A stretch of 64,000 nucleotides of DNA from Macrophomina tecta (GCA_024180945.1 JAKSGN010000043.1:868001-932000); one strand, 5' to 3'; shown: positions 20,417-32,950, counted from the first letter of the stretch. Numbers and translations are program-made. The notes: a model not told the origin generated them from the sequence alone.

Positions 20417-23400
20417 CGCTTGCAGATGTTCAAAAATGTATTCCTGCTATGCATGCTGCACTCGACTTGAGGAGAGCGTCGTGCCTCCATTTTCTACCCG
20501 CTGATCAATCGCTACACCGCGCTCGACAATTTCTCGTCGGAACCTGAAAACTCGATCGATGATGACGCCGGAGGCCAAATGACGGATATCTGAAACACTT
20601 GTGTGTGGTTGCAACAAGACCAGGCAAGGGCGTTGCTCATGGTTACGAGGAATGGAGAGCTCGCGCCTATATAGCTCATGCCCTGTGGTGGGGACTGGAG
20701 CTTGAAGAACGAGCTAAAGGCATCCCTTCCCTCTTCTTCAGGCCTGACCACCGGCATGAGTGGATTTACCAGGAGATCATCAGCCCTCTGCCCTCCTAAG
20801 TAACCCCTCTGTGTGTGAGTACGCATATGCTCCACTGGAAGGGGCAAGCTCGGTGTCGCGTGTGCCGGGTACAGTGTTGTGGAATCGCCTCACGCTGTGC
20901 ATGAGCAATGGGTATGTTCTCCAGTCTCTCCAACATGGCCTGAATTTGTGGGTCGGCCTCTGGCATGGGCGCGAAGTCGCATCGTCCTGTTCCATTCGGA
21001 GAGGATGCCTTTCTCCGATCTACGTTTTCATGGACTTTGGAGACCCTTTCATTCTATTTCGATCACCTTGGGTACCGATCGCAGGAATCGAAATCAGTTA
21101 TGTTGATTGAAGAACAGAGATTCCCCGCTCATTGCTCGGCATTTCCAGTACGCACATGCTTCAAGAAGGCCCGTCAGGCTCTCCACTTCTTGCTGGAGAT
21201 CAGAAATGGATATACAAAAAGACTACGCGGTTGCAGCGGGTGACTCATACCGTTGTTCGCCTTTCAAACACCGCAGAGTGCGTCTGCGCTCCTCATTCGG
21301 CAATCCGGCAGTTGAAAGTCTCCTTTGCGGGAAGATATCAAAGGAGGGGGCAGTGAATCTGCAAAGGGGTCGTCACCGGTGACGCAACAGAATGCGTGCG
21401 ACGCTCCGTAGGAAGTAGCGCGTCTTCTGAGGTGTGCTATCCACCATCAACACCACCAATTTGGAGCAGTGGCCAGGTTTAGATGCCCATCTCGGCTAAC
21501 TTCACCGGACATGTTCAGGAACCTCACGACGTATTCCTATCTCGGTAAATCCACCCGCGGCAAGGGTCAGCTTCACGTAAGGAGAGAGCCCTGCTGTAGA
21601 TCAGCTAACTGCCTGGTAACCACAATCAACCATCTCTCGGACGGGGATGACATGTCAATATCTCCATGGGACCGGCACCATGATCTGGCCCCTTAATGAC
21701 CCGGAACTTCTGACCCGTGGGGCATTGGTGTCGCATGCCTTGACTGTGGCATAGAAATAATTGGAGTTCTGCTTTGTGTGCCGTCCAATGGCCTTGAGCG
21801 TGAACTGTGGCTCCAGCAAGGCCCTATCGGTCAAACCGGCTGCGGGTTGGGTGGAGGGGAGTGACTCGAAAGTTAGGGCCAGAGGGTATGACGAAGGAGT
21901 AGCGCGAACCATAATTACCGGATGTCAGTACACAACTAGCAAAGGTAACGGCGAGACTCGGGTGCATCGAGAAAGGGGGATTAACGTCAGCACTCTCAAT
22001 TAACTTTCATTGGGGTCGGCTGCAAGAGCATTGTGCCCCACCTTGACTGTAGAGACAGGCGCTCATGCGGACGTAGCTGTCATCAAAGATTTCTACTCAA
22101 TTACATCTGGGTGGAATATTCAACTCCACATACGTTCTCTCGCGCGCTTTTGCAATAAATTCGATACCGATCGAAATTGAGACGCTATCGACGCAGCATC
22201 TGATATACCGCAAAACTGCTTCAAATCAGCTTAACAAGCCTTCTCAGGGGTACCATACAATAGCTTTCAGCTAGAAGTACATGAGAATTAGTCTTGGTTC
22301 CTCAACATATAGTGGGTTGCTAAAGACATTTTGCTGATATTCTGTAGTCTTGCTAATTCAGGCACGTAAAGCCACCCTATGGACCGTGACAAGCACGTGG
22401 AGAATAAAGGGCGCTTCCCCATGCTCATCTTTCCGGTGAGTAAGTGCGGTAAGAACTCAGGCAAATAGTTCTGTGTTCTCGTAAAATACCATGGCGGCAG
22501 CATAGGTACCATCGTTTTCTGACCATACACAAGTGAAAGTGGTCTTGATGCGGGGCTGCAGCCACGGTGCTGCTGAGAATCCATTATTTCATCTGATTAC
22601 GGAAACAGTGACTTCAGCCCCGAAACTGAACGCCCACGCTGTTGACTGGCGTCGCTGGCGAAGGTCAAGGATTCGCGTGGTCTGGGCCGCACCATCAGAG
22701 AAGTTTCCACCTTCATGGGAAATACTATCCCGCACTCTACCCGGCTCGGTGGCGAGCACAGCCTTCGAACCCTCGCGGCCAACAATTGGCAGCGCATGTG
22801 CTCGATCCGCAGTGTACTCCTATGTGGAGACCAAGCTAGTGTCTCTGTCTCGACACCCAAAAACTTAAATCTTTCGGAAACGACCTGAAATGGCCCCGGA
22901 ACTGCCGGATTGAGCAACAGGAGCGACCTCCGCAGACACCTGGCCGACAACGATTGGACCAAGGCGTGCATAATAGGGAGGCTGGAGCGGCCGTCGAAAG
23001 CCAAATTTCCCCCGATCAGGTCATAGTTGGCGTCGGTTATGATTGCAGGATGTCTCGTGATTAGTAAAAGAATCTCCGGCCGTTGGCGCCCAAATATGAT
23101 GAATAGGCAGGGTAAGGCAGAGGAGGGCAACGATGAGAGTGAGGCTGCAGGCGGCAAGGCGGCTAAAGAGAAAGGGCGCAGGTATGTGTGTCGTCATCTG
23201 TGGTGCATTGCTCGGGCCGCTACGCAGGGATGTCGCGGATCTTTGAAACTCAGTCAGATCTGCCACGAGCCTGCCACAAAAGCCTAAATTTCAGCCCAAC
23301 TGGAGGCCTTAAGTACTTCATTGAGTGCAGCACTGGCTGTGCTGTTGTGCACATTCCCGCCTCGTGCTTTTCTGCGGTTTCTCGTTGTCGATGCTGATCA

Positions 23401-23694
23401 TCCAGAACGCTCGTCTACTATGCTATTTCGATATCCGCTTCTTCGCGATTCCGAAGGGAGCTAATACTAGTAAAGAAAGCACCAGTTCATGAAGATACTC
23501 CTATACACCATTTCTCCAAAGCTGCCAACCTTGAGGGTGCAGCCCTGTCGGGCGCCTGAATAAGCCACTTTTTTTTTTGGGTTGCGCTGCACCAGCCCCA
23601 ATCCAAAAGTGACCTCAACCGCTCCCTGTGTGAGAGAGAGAGAAAAAAAAAAGGGGGGCCTTCTCCTTTGTGCAGAGACTGCCTCCCTAACCAC
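20417..23694. other. Gene-poor stretch of 3.3 kb
   Basis: Only short open frames without recognisable families. The least unlikely is on the minus strand around 23266-22600: a hydrophobic segment (FSRLAACSLTLIVALLCL) near 23150-23100 followed, after a frame change, by a 150-residue frame. It has no clear start-to-stop structure. Base composition is moderate, with no transposon ends or terminal repeats seen. Confidence 0.35.
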
Positions 23695-24579
23695 TCAGAG
23701 TCCCCTCACGGGCGACGCCTCCCACTCATGATACTCCACGCGCCGCCTCGGTCGCGAGCGCGACCGCTCATACCCCCTCGACCTGGCCCTCGACCTCGAC
23801 CGATCCCTCCTCCCTCCACTCCTCCTACCCCTCTCCCTCTCCTCCTCCTCCCTCTCCTCCTTATGCAACTTCTCCGCCTGCTCCCCATAGTCAGTCTGCC
23901 GCAACACTCTCTTCAAAAAATCCACCGCGTAAAACCCCGTCACCGCCGCCTCCGCGTACGGCAGCTTGCTGTCCGGCCGCAGCCTCCCATTGCGCAGCGC
24001 CCCAATCAGCCCGCCCGTCACCGCCGCCGTCGCGCACCGCGCGCCCTTCTGCCCGTTCCACGGGCCGGGCTCCGCGCGGCACCGCACCGCCTCGACGGCT
24101 GCGGACATGGCGGCCGCTTTGGCCGCCTTGGCGACCGTGTACCGCTCGTTCTGGAGCGAGAAGTCCTTCTTCTTCTTCTTCGGGCCGGGCGTCCGGTTGC
24201 GCGGGGGCGGGGAGCGCGAGGACGAGGAGGCGCGCCGCCCCCGCGAGTGCGACCGCGGCCGCCGGATCATGCGGCCGTGTCCGCCGCGGCGGTCGTCGTC
24301 GTCGTCGTCGTCGTCGGAGGTGTCCATGTCGGTCTCGCTGTCCGTGCTGTAGTAGTAGCGCGCGCGGCCGCGGATGTGTTGTTTGGGCACGAACTCGGGG
24401 CCGGGGCGGGCTGCTGCTCCTCCTCCTCCTCCTCCTCCTCCTCCTCCTGGGGCGCCGCGGGAAGTAGCGCGGGCGGCATAGCCTTGGTGAGGCTGGTAGG
24501 GCCGGTATGTTTGGGGCTGGTAGCTGTGTTGCTGCTGATGCTGTTGGTGGGGCGCGGATGGCCCATATTGGTAGTCCAT
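23695..24579 (-). CDS. Low-complexity Gly/Arg-Ser protein, function unknown
   Basis: Single exon, 294 residues from the ATG at 24579 (MDYQYGPSAPHQQHQQQ). The frame stays open upstream, but that part lacks protein character. Segments in order: Gln/His/Tyr-Pro-rich start; a Gly10 run near residue 50; RGRARYYYSTDSETDMDTSD followed by D8; an Arg/Ser/Pro part with KKKKK; a compact Ala/Gly-rich domain at about residues 150-230 (AKAAKAAAMSAAVEAVRCRA, GARCATAAVTGGLIGALRNGR) that is probably the folded core; and a C-terminal Glu/Arg then RS-like tail (SRSRARSRGYERSRSRPRRR). Such proteins are common in filamentous fungi and lack an assigned function. Homopolymer codons (GTC, TCC tracts) make it prone to length change. 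Confidence 0.7.
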   Translation of the reverse strand: MDYQYGPSAPHQQHQQQHSYQPQTYRPYQPHQGYAARATSRGAPGGGGGGGGGGAAARPGPEFVPKQHIRGRARYYYSTDSETDMDTSDDDDDDDDRRGGHGRMIRRPRSHSRGRRASSSSRSPPPRNRTPGPKKKKKDFSLQNERYTVAKAAKAAAMSAAVEAVRCRAEPGPWNGQKGARCATAAVTGGLIGALRNGRLRPDSKLPYAEAAVTGFYAVDFLKRVLRQTDYGEQAEKLHKEEREEEERERGRRSGGRRDRSRSRARSRGYERSRSRPRRRVEYHEWEASPVRGL

Positions 24580-27500
24580 GGAGGGAAGGACGACAACACG
24601 AGAGGAGGAGGCCGGGATGACTGATCTGGTGGCTTTTTTTAGGGACGCCAGCTTGATGTTCGCAATAGAAGCTGTGTGAAGGTTTGGGGCCAAAGTGTAT
24701 AAGAGGAGGAAGCGGTACAAGACGCTGGGAACGCTGGGAAGCAGTGCTAGTGAGAGATGATTTGGAGCTAGTATCCGAGGAAGGGAAATTGAGGAGGATG
24801 CTGTGGACCTTTTCAACGCTCAGAAGATGAACTTACACCGCATTTTCGAGCACGGACACAATTTTCCAAGTCGTTCGAAGTTGGCAGCAAGACTACGGGG
24901 CAGTGGACGAATCATGCAGCGGAGGGAGTCCCATGCTCGATCATCTCGATGGACACTGCTGGCTAATTTCCCCGCAAAACGCATCAAGCATGCTCAACGG
25001 GCCCCCAGACGGCCGTGCGGGCTGCATGAGTACCGCAACTGCCGCGAGCCTCCAAGCAAGCCATGAGCCGGTGCTGAAGGTCGAGGCGGCAGGTTGGCGC
25101 ATGACGAGCCGCGGGATAGCCGCAGTGTAGCGAGCATGAGAAAAGCAATATGAGTCCCAATTCAGGAAGGTGCTGCTTCGCTAAGGTACAGGACGCGCAG
25201 CCGCCCTTCATGGATACTCCGTTGGAAGAGGAGAAACCTGGTGGTGATCTAAGAGTCGTATGACAGCAGCAGGAAGACTCACTGGCAAGTGCCTAGGTCA
25301 CACTGAAACTGGGGTAATATCGGACTTTTGACTGGCTGCCCCAGGGCCTGCCATGAATCAGAGTGCAGCGTGTGTTGTGTTGTTTGTCATACGGACTTGG
25401 CGAAGTCCTGCAAGATGATAGCCAGGGTGGTTCTGATCGCCGCCGAAAGCTTGCTGTTGATGGTGCTCACCGGCACTGACGTCACTGGGCCGGTACCTAT
25501 TTAAAGTATTTCCAAAGCCAGGGGTGAAACGCATAGGCGCTAAGTGTGTCGGATTGCGACGCTGGCGCTGCCGTCCGGCTCCCGGAAGCCCTGCCGCAAA
25601 AAGCAACTATTGCGCATGCCTCTCCGTAAGGGTCCGACTGGTCCTTCGTCAGACCACCAGTGACGCACATACCTCGCTGTCAGATGCTATATGGTCTGGT
25701 CAGTCGGCAGGCACTCCGTAGCGTCTTTTGTTGGTGAGCTGGTGGGAGATTGGAACGTCTGCCCAAGCTCCGCCTTTTGCCTTTTTTGGAATAGTTTTCG
25801 ACATGGGCGCCCCGCCATTTCCGCCTCCGCACATGTACGCCTGCTCCCCACAGACGATCGACGCCGCCTTACTTTATCACAACGTCTCCGGGCAAAGCAG
25901 GCAGGCGATCGTGAACATGGAGATCGTGTGAAAAATCTGGTCAAATGCTGCACCGGCTTTTGAGATACAAAGTTCCCGGAACCCTCCAAGGTCTAAAGCA
26001 CTGATAACCTACATTCGTATCAGTAAAACTCCTCACACCCAATGCCGAAGTATTCTGCGCTAGTGTAATCTGTGAAAAGCTGACTGGCCGTGACATTCAT
26101 CTTCCAATTTTCTCCATGGTGTGATCGTGACCTGCATCGAGGCAGAGATGTCGGTCTCTTTAGGTTTCCGGAAATGATAAACTCAGAGCTTTTTACCGAG
26201 GACAAATTTAGGTGCTCTTCTTCTTCTTCTCTTCGCGTACTAGGTGCCCCGCATTGGTCTGGTGCATGATGCAGACGCGCTTGATTTCTCTTACCCAAAT
26301 CGGGCTTCTCCGCTCGCGTATCTCGATCCCTTTACTACCTCGACAGATTCGGCCCGCGTACCACTCCTATACCGGTCAGACTGGAAGATACTCCGAGATC
26401 CATTCGATCCTTATATCTCCCAAATCAGCAAAGCCTTGGCTAACCGCGATGAGAAAAAGTATTCAATTGGAGTAATGCATACAGAAAGGGCAGTCATTCA
26501 CTTCTACATCTCCAGGGTCTGTCGGAGGATATGGCTTAGCCACACCGATTTTCAGCTGCCTAAGATCAACGGAGGACAGATACCTCACTACAGTCATTGC
26601 AGCCACGAGGCAGCAAAAGTGCACCCGTCGGAATATCTGCCGCAATATCCGCCGCATCATCATCAACAGAGACACGTACAAGAAGTGCGGCACAACATGA
26701 GGAATATGAGTGGATGCAAAGCCAGTCAAAGGATCCTGGTCCTGAAGAATGACTGGAATGCGCTATCCGGAGAATTGTGCCACATATATAGTGTGCATAT
26801 CCAGTGCTCCACTCGGTCGCTAAGCTAACGTCACCACCGTGTCTGAAACAGTACTGTGATGAGTTGTACAACTTCTCACGCCATGTTCCGTCCTTCCGTC
26901 GAATATCTTCCCCGATCTTCTACTGCGCGGTCGATCCACTACCGCTGTCTCTCAGCATGTGCACGTTCTGGCCTTGGGCGCTACTTTCCATTTCCGAGGT
27001 AAATTAGTAAATAGTTGGTGGAGAAGTACCGCGTGCACCGCCAAAATTATACGCCTTCCTTGTGCCTTACCCGAAGGATATCTGATCACGACCTTTTGGC
27101 CTTTCATGGGTGACTTGTCCAGGACGCCGAACTAGAGAGGAGCGTAGAGCATACTATAATCCGGTGCCTGCGTATCCATCTTACTGCACTAGTAACTTCC
27201 GTTGCCGGAGAGGTACTAGACATTAGTTTCTCTGGTTAGCAAATTCTTACTAAAATTTGCTCACCATGGCATACCTAGTCGCTAGCCTCAGAAAATGCTA
27301 AAATGCTGTTTTAGTAGCATGCATACCTGATTTGGTCTATTTAGAAATGCTGAGTATAGTAGAGAGCCTGTGTGGCTGAGTTTCAACCTCAAAATAAGGT
27401 CAGTGCCAGGCCCGAATCCGGCTCCACCAAAGGCTTTCGCAGGTCGCTGCCCAGACTTGAGTGAATTTTTACCATCGTACCGACCAATAATATCATTTGC

Positions 27501-28194
27501 TGCCCCCGTAACTGACCATCGCTAACAACTTTTGCTTTGGTCAGCGCATTCGTTCCGTGTACGTGCCTACTATACGAGGGTCGAGGTATTCAGTATATCA
27601 GAGCGACAAGTTCACGACAGTGCGACTCCGCAAGGCCTGTTGGAAATTAGGGCTAGAGTGGAGAACCCCCATGTAAGTCTCGTGATGTCACTTTATCCAG
27701 GAGCGTGGGAAGAAGAAATGACAAATTTAAGTTGGAAGGATCAGAAAATGAACTTTCTGTGGACCTCGGCTCCTTTTCCTCGACTACCTGCTCATTTCCA
27801 ATGACTACGAACCTCAACCACGAAGCATAAAACTGTCACCTGCTCACAAAGCTTAGGCCATCCCTCAGAGACCCGGACTTTATCATATCCTGGTCATCTT
27901 TCTGAGCCTTGTAGATAAACAAAGTCGGCATAGAAGCGTGTGATGAAATGTGCCTAGAAAACTTGGCTCGATATCACAGCACCTTTCGCTTCCCCAAAAT
28001 TTGTCTATCCTTGGACTGCTAACCAAGCCAGGTACGAGACTACGGACCTTTCACCATTTTCATCTGTCACTACAGGCATTTGTACACGCTCAACAAAAGT
28101 ATTTCCCATAGCGAGAAGAAGCACGTCTTGATTGATCTCTACTGAATTCGCAAAGCTCATCTACGACTATTTGTATGCTGTTGCAACACATAGC
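24580..28194. other. Gene-poor stretch of 3.6 kb
   Basis: No supported gene. 24580-24830 is the promoter of the preceding minus-strand gene. From about 26900 to 28150 the sequence is A/T-richer with only short frames. A plus-strand frame from 26244 (MPRIGLVHDADALDFSYPNR) is open for 194 codons but shows no family and no coding-like continuity. No rRNA or convincing tRNA was found. Confidence 0.35.
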
Positions 28195-28659
28195 TTAACG
28201 AGGACCAAAACCAGCAGTACCGGTGGAGCTGAAGACCTTGACAGAAGGCTCCTTGGCTAGACCGCCAGCGGCCTCAGACGAGGCACGAGCCTTCTTGGAG
28301 TACTCGGAGTTCTGGTGAGCCTCCCAGGCTGCCTTGGTCTTGTACCTGTAAAGATGGTGTCACAATTTCAGCAAACGACCTGACCGTGGAAGGGACTTGA
28401 TCTTCTAGGAAGGGCGGCAACGGGAACAGTTGAGACCTACTGCTGGAAGATGACGAACTCGCCCTCCTCGGTCTCGTGGATGCGGAAGACAGTGCAGTCA
28501 GGCTCGTTCTTTTCAACCTCAGCGGCGAGACGAGAGAAGCCCCCGAGAGCCTGTTGGAGCCGTTAGTATGTCGGTATATGCACGAGATCAGTGGGAACGT
28601 ACAACGGCCCTGTGCTCGGCCTTGGGGGTGATGACGGCGATGACAGTGACTCCAGACAT
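28195..28659 (-). CDS. Small ABM-fold (antibiotic-biosynthesis monooxygenase-like) protein
   Basis: Predicted 105 residues in three exons: 28659-28603, 28550-28441 and 28345-28195. Introns are GT-AG (52 and 95 bp) and phases agree. The pattern is that of an ABM-type dimeric alpha/beta barrel monomer: VTVIAVITPKAEHR (strand 1), a helix with LGGFSRLAAEVEKNEPDC, the strand pair TVFRIHETEEGEFVIFQQY, and K-AAWEAHQNSEYSKK, the usual W-xxH-xxS motif before the last helix. Family members are small cofactor-free oxygenases or dimeric stress proteins; many fungal copies are of unknown role and stand alone, as here. The substrate cannot be inferred. The last ten residues are Gly/Phe-rich and probably flexible. 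Confidence 0.82.
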
Positions 28660-29831
28660 TTTCGTGGTGGATTGGTAAGAATCTCAGAAAGAGTTGAGTG
28701 TTATTTGGTTGTTAATGGCTGAAAGATTGAGATGAAGCTGTTTGATGCTCCATTCCACCGGTGCAATCGACCTCTGCTTTATACTCCTTGTCTTCCTCCT
28801 CAATCCTACTTCGACATTTAGGCACCTGGAATCGACACAGCCTCTCTGGCGAAGTTCGAAACACCCTGCCGCCGCCCCGAAACCCTCTTTCGCAATCGTA
28901 TCCCTTTCTCAACCACAGCATCGTCACGGAAGAGCCTCGGGCCGGCCGCCAGCCAGGCATTTGTGTATGAATACATCCATCCGCCCATATCCGCCCCGCA
29001 ATGCAAGCCACAGGCCAAGCCGCAGTGCCGCATGCTCAAGGTCCAAAAAGCGCCATGGTGGTACGTTGTGGCTGACCGGTAAGGCTCTTCGCGTTGTATA
29101 CACACCTTGGCGACGGCTCTAGCCCTCGAAGGACCGCCTTGGAAGGATGCGTGCGAATGAGTAGTTTGCGTTCGAGGGTGAAACGCGCATGCTCGGATTC
29201 GGTTGCGCGGGATCCGACTCGGAATGGTGGTGGTGCATATTCGGGATCGTGCTTGGCGGCTCGGGATCCTACCGAAGGCGAGGGAATCCGTATGATGTTG
29301 AAGGCTGGGCGCAGTGGGGAAAAGGAGTGATGCGGCGCTGGTTGGGTTTTTGGTTGTGGCGCAACCACGGGCTGGGTTATCGGGTGGCTCGGTTCCCAAG
29401 TTATGCTCGATACCTCGGATGCGCAGATTCCGAGTTGTGCAACCTTCAGGAGAAAGGTGCAGTTCTAGTCAACATCCAATATACCGATATGAGTATAACC
29501 AAGGCAAGCGCGTGGTTGGCGAGTCAAGAATCACCCCTGGAGGCACATCCCGCCGGCTCTTCCCGAATGAGCCACTTCATCTTCGTATTGGGATTTGGCT
29601 CCGACTGTATATTTAAGCAAGCAAACCTGTGGAATCTGCTGTAGGAACCACTCGTCGAAGTTCTCCCAATCTTTTTGCACTGACAATCAGTCACTTATAT
29701 TTCACCACCAATGCGCACGGTCGTTATGCCTTCAATAACGTTCATTCCAATGTAATACCTTAAATAAGCGCACAGTCACATGCTACACAGTCCACATCGC
29801 GTCAACAGGAGCAACTAAAACGTCACGCGGT
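28660..29831. other. Intergenic, about 1.2 kb, no gene seen
   Basis: Contains the ABM gene promoter and the 3' flank of the next minus-strand gene. Open frames on both strands (e.g. 28818-29399 minus, 29189-29644 plus) have no family, and composition does not suggest coding. Confidence 0.4.
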
Positions 29832-30528
29832 TTACATCACTACACAGCAAGGCCCGTTGGGGTTGTTGGGGTCATTGCCGCAACAGCAATTGCAGTCGCA
29901 GTCGCAGTCGCAGTCGCTACAGCAGCCATCTTGTCCCCCATTTTCGTCACCATTGGTGTCGCCACTGTTATTGTTCCCGTTTCCACCATATGCATGCCCG
30001 TTCCCGCCGTCTCCATAATTGGTTTCTCCGCTGTAGCGGTCTCCTGGGTTGCCGTCAACATTGTTGCCAGCGTAGTCGTCATCACCATCATCACTGTCTC
30101 GCTCCTGCATTCCTGCTACTGCAGCGCCTCCGATAACTGCACCCCCGGCTGCCCCAGCTGCTACGTATGGTAGTCTGCTCGGTTTCTGATGGGTGTTGTG
30201 CATGGGAATATACTCTGGTTGTCTGCGGAAGTTAGTATATGCATCAAGTAGCAGAAAAATAGAAGCGGATGCTGAAGACGTACTGGTGGGGGTGGTAACC
30301 CTCATGAGCCTGATAGTTTTGGTGGTGCGGTGTTACCTGATGGTGCGCTGGGTGGGTATGCTGTGACTGAGAGTGTAGGTTGGGTGCGTGGTGGAGTTTT
30401 TGATGGTGTTGCGGCTGCGCGTAATGAGCGGCATGGGGCTGATGAGAATAGTGCGGTGCGCGTTGCACATGTGGTTGTTGGCGTTGGTGATGTGAAGGTT
30501 GCGGTGCGTTTCGTTTATGGGAGGCCAT
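29832..30528 (-). CDS. His-rich/Cys-rich protein with C-terminal CaaX box
   Basis: Predicted 211 residues in two exons: 30528-30284 and 30222-29832. The 61-bp GT-AG intron (donor GTACGT) joins in phase. Residues 1-82 are extremely rich in His, Gln, Ala and Pro. Next comes a short Gly/Ala hydrophobic stretch (VAAGAAGGAVIGGAAVAG, about residues 103-120), then an Asp/Asn/Gly-rich acidic stretch. The Cys cluster CCSDCDCDCDCNCCCG is followed by a C-terminus ending GPCCVVM. The last four residues, CVVM, fit the CaaX signal for farnesylation, and the neighbouring Cys could be palmitoylated. I do not recognise a named family; similar Gly-zipper/Cys-tail proteins occur in fungi. Inference: a lipid-anchored, metal-binding or stress-related membrane-peripheral protein. 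Confidence 0.75.
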
Positions 30529-31551
30529 AACCCGTGCGAGATTTTGAGGAGCCTTCTGGAGATGGGTTGGCTTTGCCTTCTCCGCGGCTCTTTTTTGAAC
30601 GCTGGTAAGGTACTCAAGCGCCTGTCATTGAGTGGCCAAGCTATTCTTAGAATGGTGCCTCGGTCGCCCTGAATATCAGTACACAGTGTCCTCGAGCTCT
30701 GTGTGGCGACCGCAATTCGCTTGCGCGTTTTTGCCTTCCGGTCTGGACAAGCCACCATTTGAAGTTTTTTGGCCAATGCTGCAAGTAAGCAGCCACAAAT
30801 ACGCTTAGTATCTCCCGCCCTGATAGTCAAATGTTGTGTTGATGTAAACAAACCATATGTCTGATAATCTTATTAAAATGCGTCTCATGGCCACTAAGAA
30901 AAAACGGGTCATGTTTGAGATACAATGATTGGACTAAATGCCATTGGGGGGCATGGAAACTTTATCGTGAATCTCCATGGGTGCGGAAAATGTTGGACGG
31001 ACGCGCATTGCACTCAATTACTTCGAGCATTTAGCTGCAATCGTACAGCATGAAGACTCTACTCTCCGGGCTCATATTCTTCTCAAGGGTGAAAGAGAAC
31101 GGCCCGCACGATCTGCATGTATTAGTTGCTTAGCCTGGGAGAAGTTTGGGCTGAAGGGTGGTCTAGAATAATGCGGAGGCCGCGGCTTGTAACGTGTGTG
31201 GAATCAATTTGGCCCCCGATACTCTCATGTTATTGTGCTACCATCATGGGCGCGTACTCCTACGTCTCATTCGTTGGTCGAAGCGCCATGAAATAAAGCC
31301 GCAATATGGACAGTGGCAACGTGGTGAGCGTTGGGCGAATCGACTGGTCATTATGCACTCCGCCTCCTGCCTCCGCATTAATGTAGTTTCACGAGAGCAG
31401 TGAAATCCTGCAAGCATGGGCGAGCTACAACCGTCTAGTAAATACGCATCCTTACAGTAATTCGCTGCCTAATTCAATGAACACTGCTATTCTGATGATA
31501 GGTATTTAACATCAGTAGAATCATACAATGAAGCAGCGGCATCTTCGTCAT
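30529..31551. other. Intergenic, 1 kb, no gene seen
   Basis: Promoter side of the Cys-rich gene and 3' flank of the HET pseudogene. Only short frames. Confidence 0.4.
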
Positions 31552-32950
31552 TCATGCCCTTGGCCTTTCATTCAAACTCCAACGAAAAATAATCACATAG
31601 CTCTCTGGCAGATCTACCAACCAATCACTACTGCCATAATGTGTGAACAATCCAACTCTATAATACACACTTCTCTGTAAATCATCGCATGGCAGGAGTA
31701 GTATCCCCGAGGCTGATTCACACCCGAATGGATCGATTGTCGTCCTTGTAAGGAAGAACCTGAGCTTACGAAGGCGGCTCTCTTCTTCAGGACTGTCTAT
31801 ATCTGGCTTCCAATCTAGCCGAAATTCAATGCGACCGTGAATGGTTGAAGGCTTCCATTTATTGGACTCCTTGCTGGGTTCCTTCTTGAAGCGGCCGGGA
31901 CTCATCGGCGACTTCCGACACCTCCCTCGGAGGGTAATCGACGATCCGAGTTTGACTGCAACTGTGGCATCCTGGCAAGCCGGTTCCAAGTCTGAGCGGA
32001 TGACTTCGAATTCTGTCTCGGAGGCGCTGTTTTCAAGCCAGTGCACACCTGTATTCCTAGACGCCCAGCTCCAAGGTGGAGCGCAGTATGTCTCTTCGTT
32101 TCGCAAAAGTTCGGACATCTCGTTGAATGGCAAAGTTGGCTCGTTGAATATCCAGAGAAGCTGTTCACCGAACGTTCCATCAAGCCCATAGTCCTGCAAG
32201 ATACTCCACCCGTTTTCCTGCCTTTTTGAGAGACTCATCGATGAATCTTGCGACACCCGAAATAGCACCCAGCCTGCCCTCGTTGCATCAAAACTGGACT
32301 ATCTTCTCGCCAAATATCAGCTGCCTTGTGGAAATGACTTCCTCTTGCCAGACCCAAGCACGGGTCCGCCATCTCGATCGGTGGAGGTCAACGTTGTCCA
32401 GATCATCGTGGCGCCCCTCTAACAATATCGAGTATTCTCCCCATATATTTGGCCTTAGAGTTGACATCTCCCAACAATAGCTCCACGTTGCGTATTTGAG
32501 CCGCTCGTCTGACAAGTCCGTCAGAGGGAGTCGGTCGCGCTCTGTCAGTAGTGCGTGAGAAGCTTCGTAGTTTCCGATGTCTAAAAGTCGCCTTGGCACA
32601 AGTTGAGATTCCGACAGCTTTTCGCTGCAGTGCTTGTGTTCTTTGACACAATTTTCAATGCACTTCCTCATAGAATTAACATCAATCTCAGAAGCTGGCC
32701 CATTCGGATCAAGGGGGTTTTCCTAATTTTTAGCCAATCCCGACAAGATCCTGCCGACGATGAGTCGCAGCTGTTAAAGAAGAGGGCTGGGTGTCTTACC
32801 CGGCCAAGAACATACGTCAAATTCGTACATGTGCCGTTCATCCTCACTCTGGGCTGGGAGACGTACTATAACCGCCAGGAAAACGAGCTCCTGCTTGGAA
32901 GTGGCGTTGGGTCCCTTCCATTCTTCGGCTTCCTTCACTCCTCAGTCCAT
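31552..32950 (-). pseudogene. Broken HET-domain gene
   Basis: On the minus strand, an exon-like piece near 32945-32816 (KEAEEWKGPNATSKQELVFL) ends at a good GTATGT donor. A TTAG acceptor at 32723 then opens the HET domain: MRKCIENCVKEHKHCSEKL...RRLLDIGNYEASHALL...LKYATWSYCWE. Just after SYCW the central core normally found (LWIDALCI region) is missing, and the frame jumps to RTRAWVWQEEVISTRQLIFGEKIVQF. Next is TGA (32288-32290), then CNEG, and 30 codons later a one-base frame change leads into GTFGEQLLWIFNEP...APPWSWASRNTGVHW and the C-terminal region to 31552. So there is an internal deletion, a nonsense codon and a frameshift. Intact HET proteins trigger heterokaryon-incompatibility cell death; this copy should be inactive. 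Confidence 0.75.

Noticed and set aside
26244..26828. 194-codon plus-strand frame in the gene-poor region
   Set aside because: No family, no supporting splice structure, and composition like surrounding non-coding sequence.
27366..27430. tRNA-like stretch with CGAATCC near its end
   Set aside because: T-stem does not pair, the D-arm is missing and no 7-bp acceptor stem forms; not a credible tRNA.
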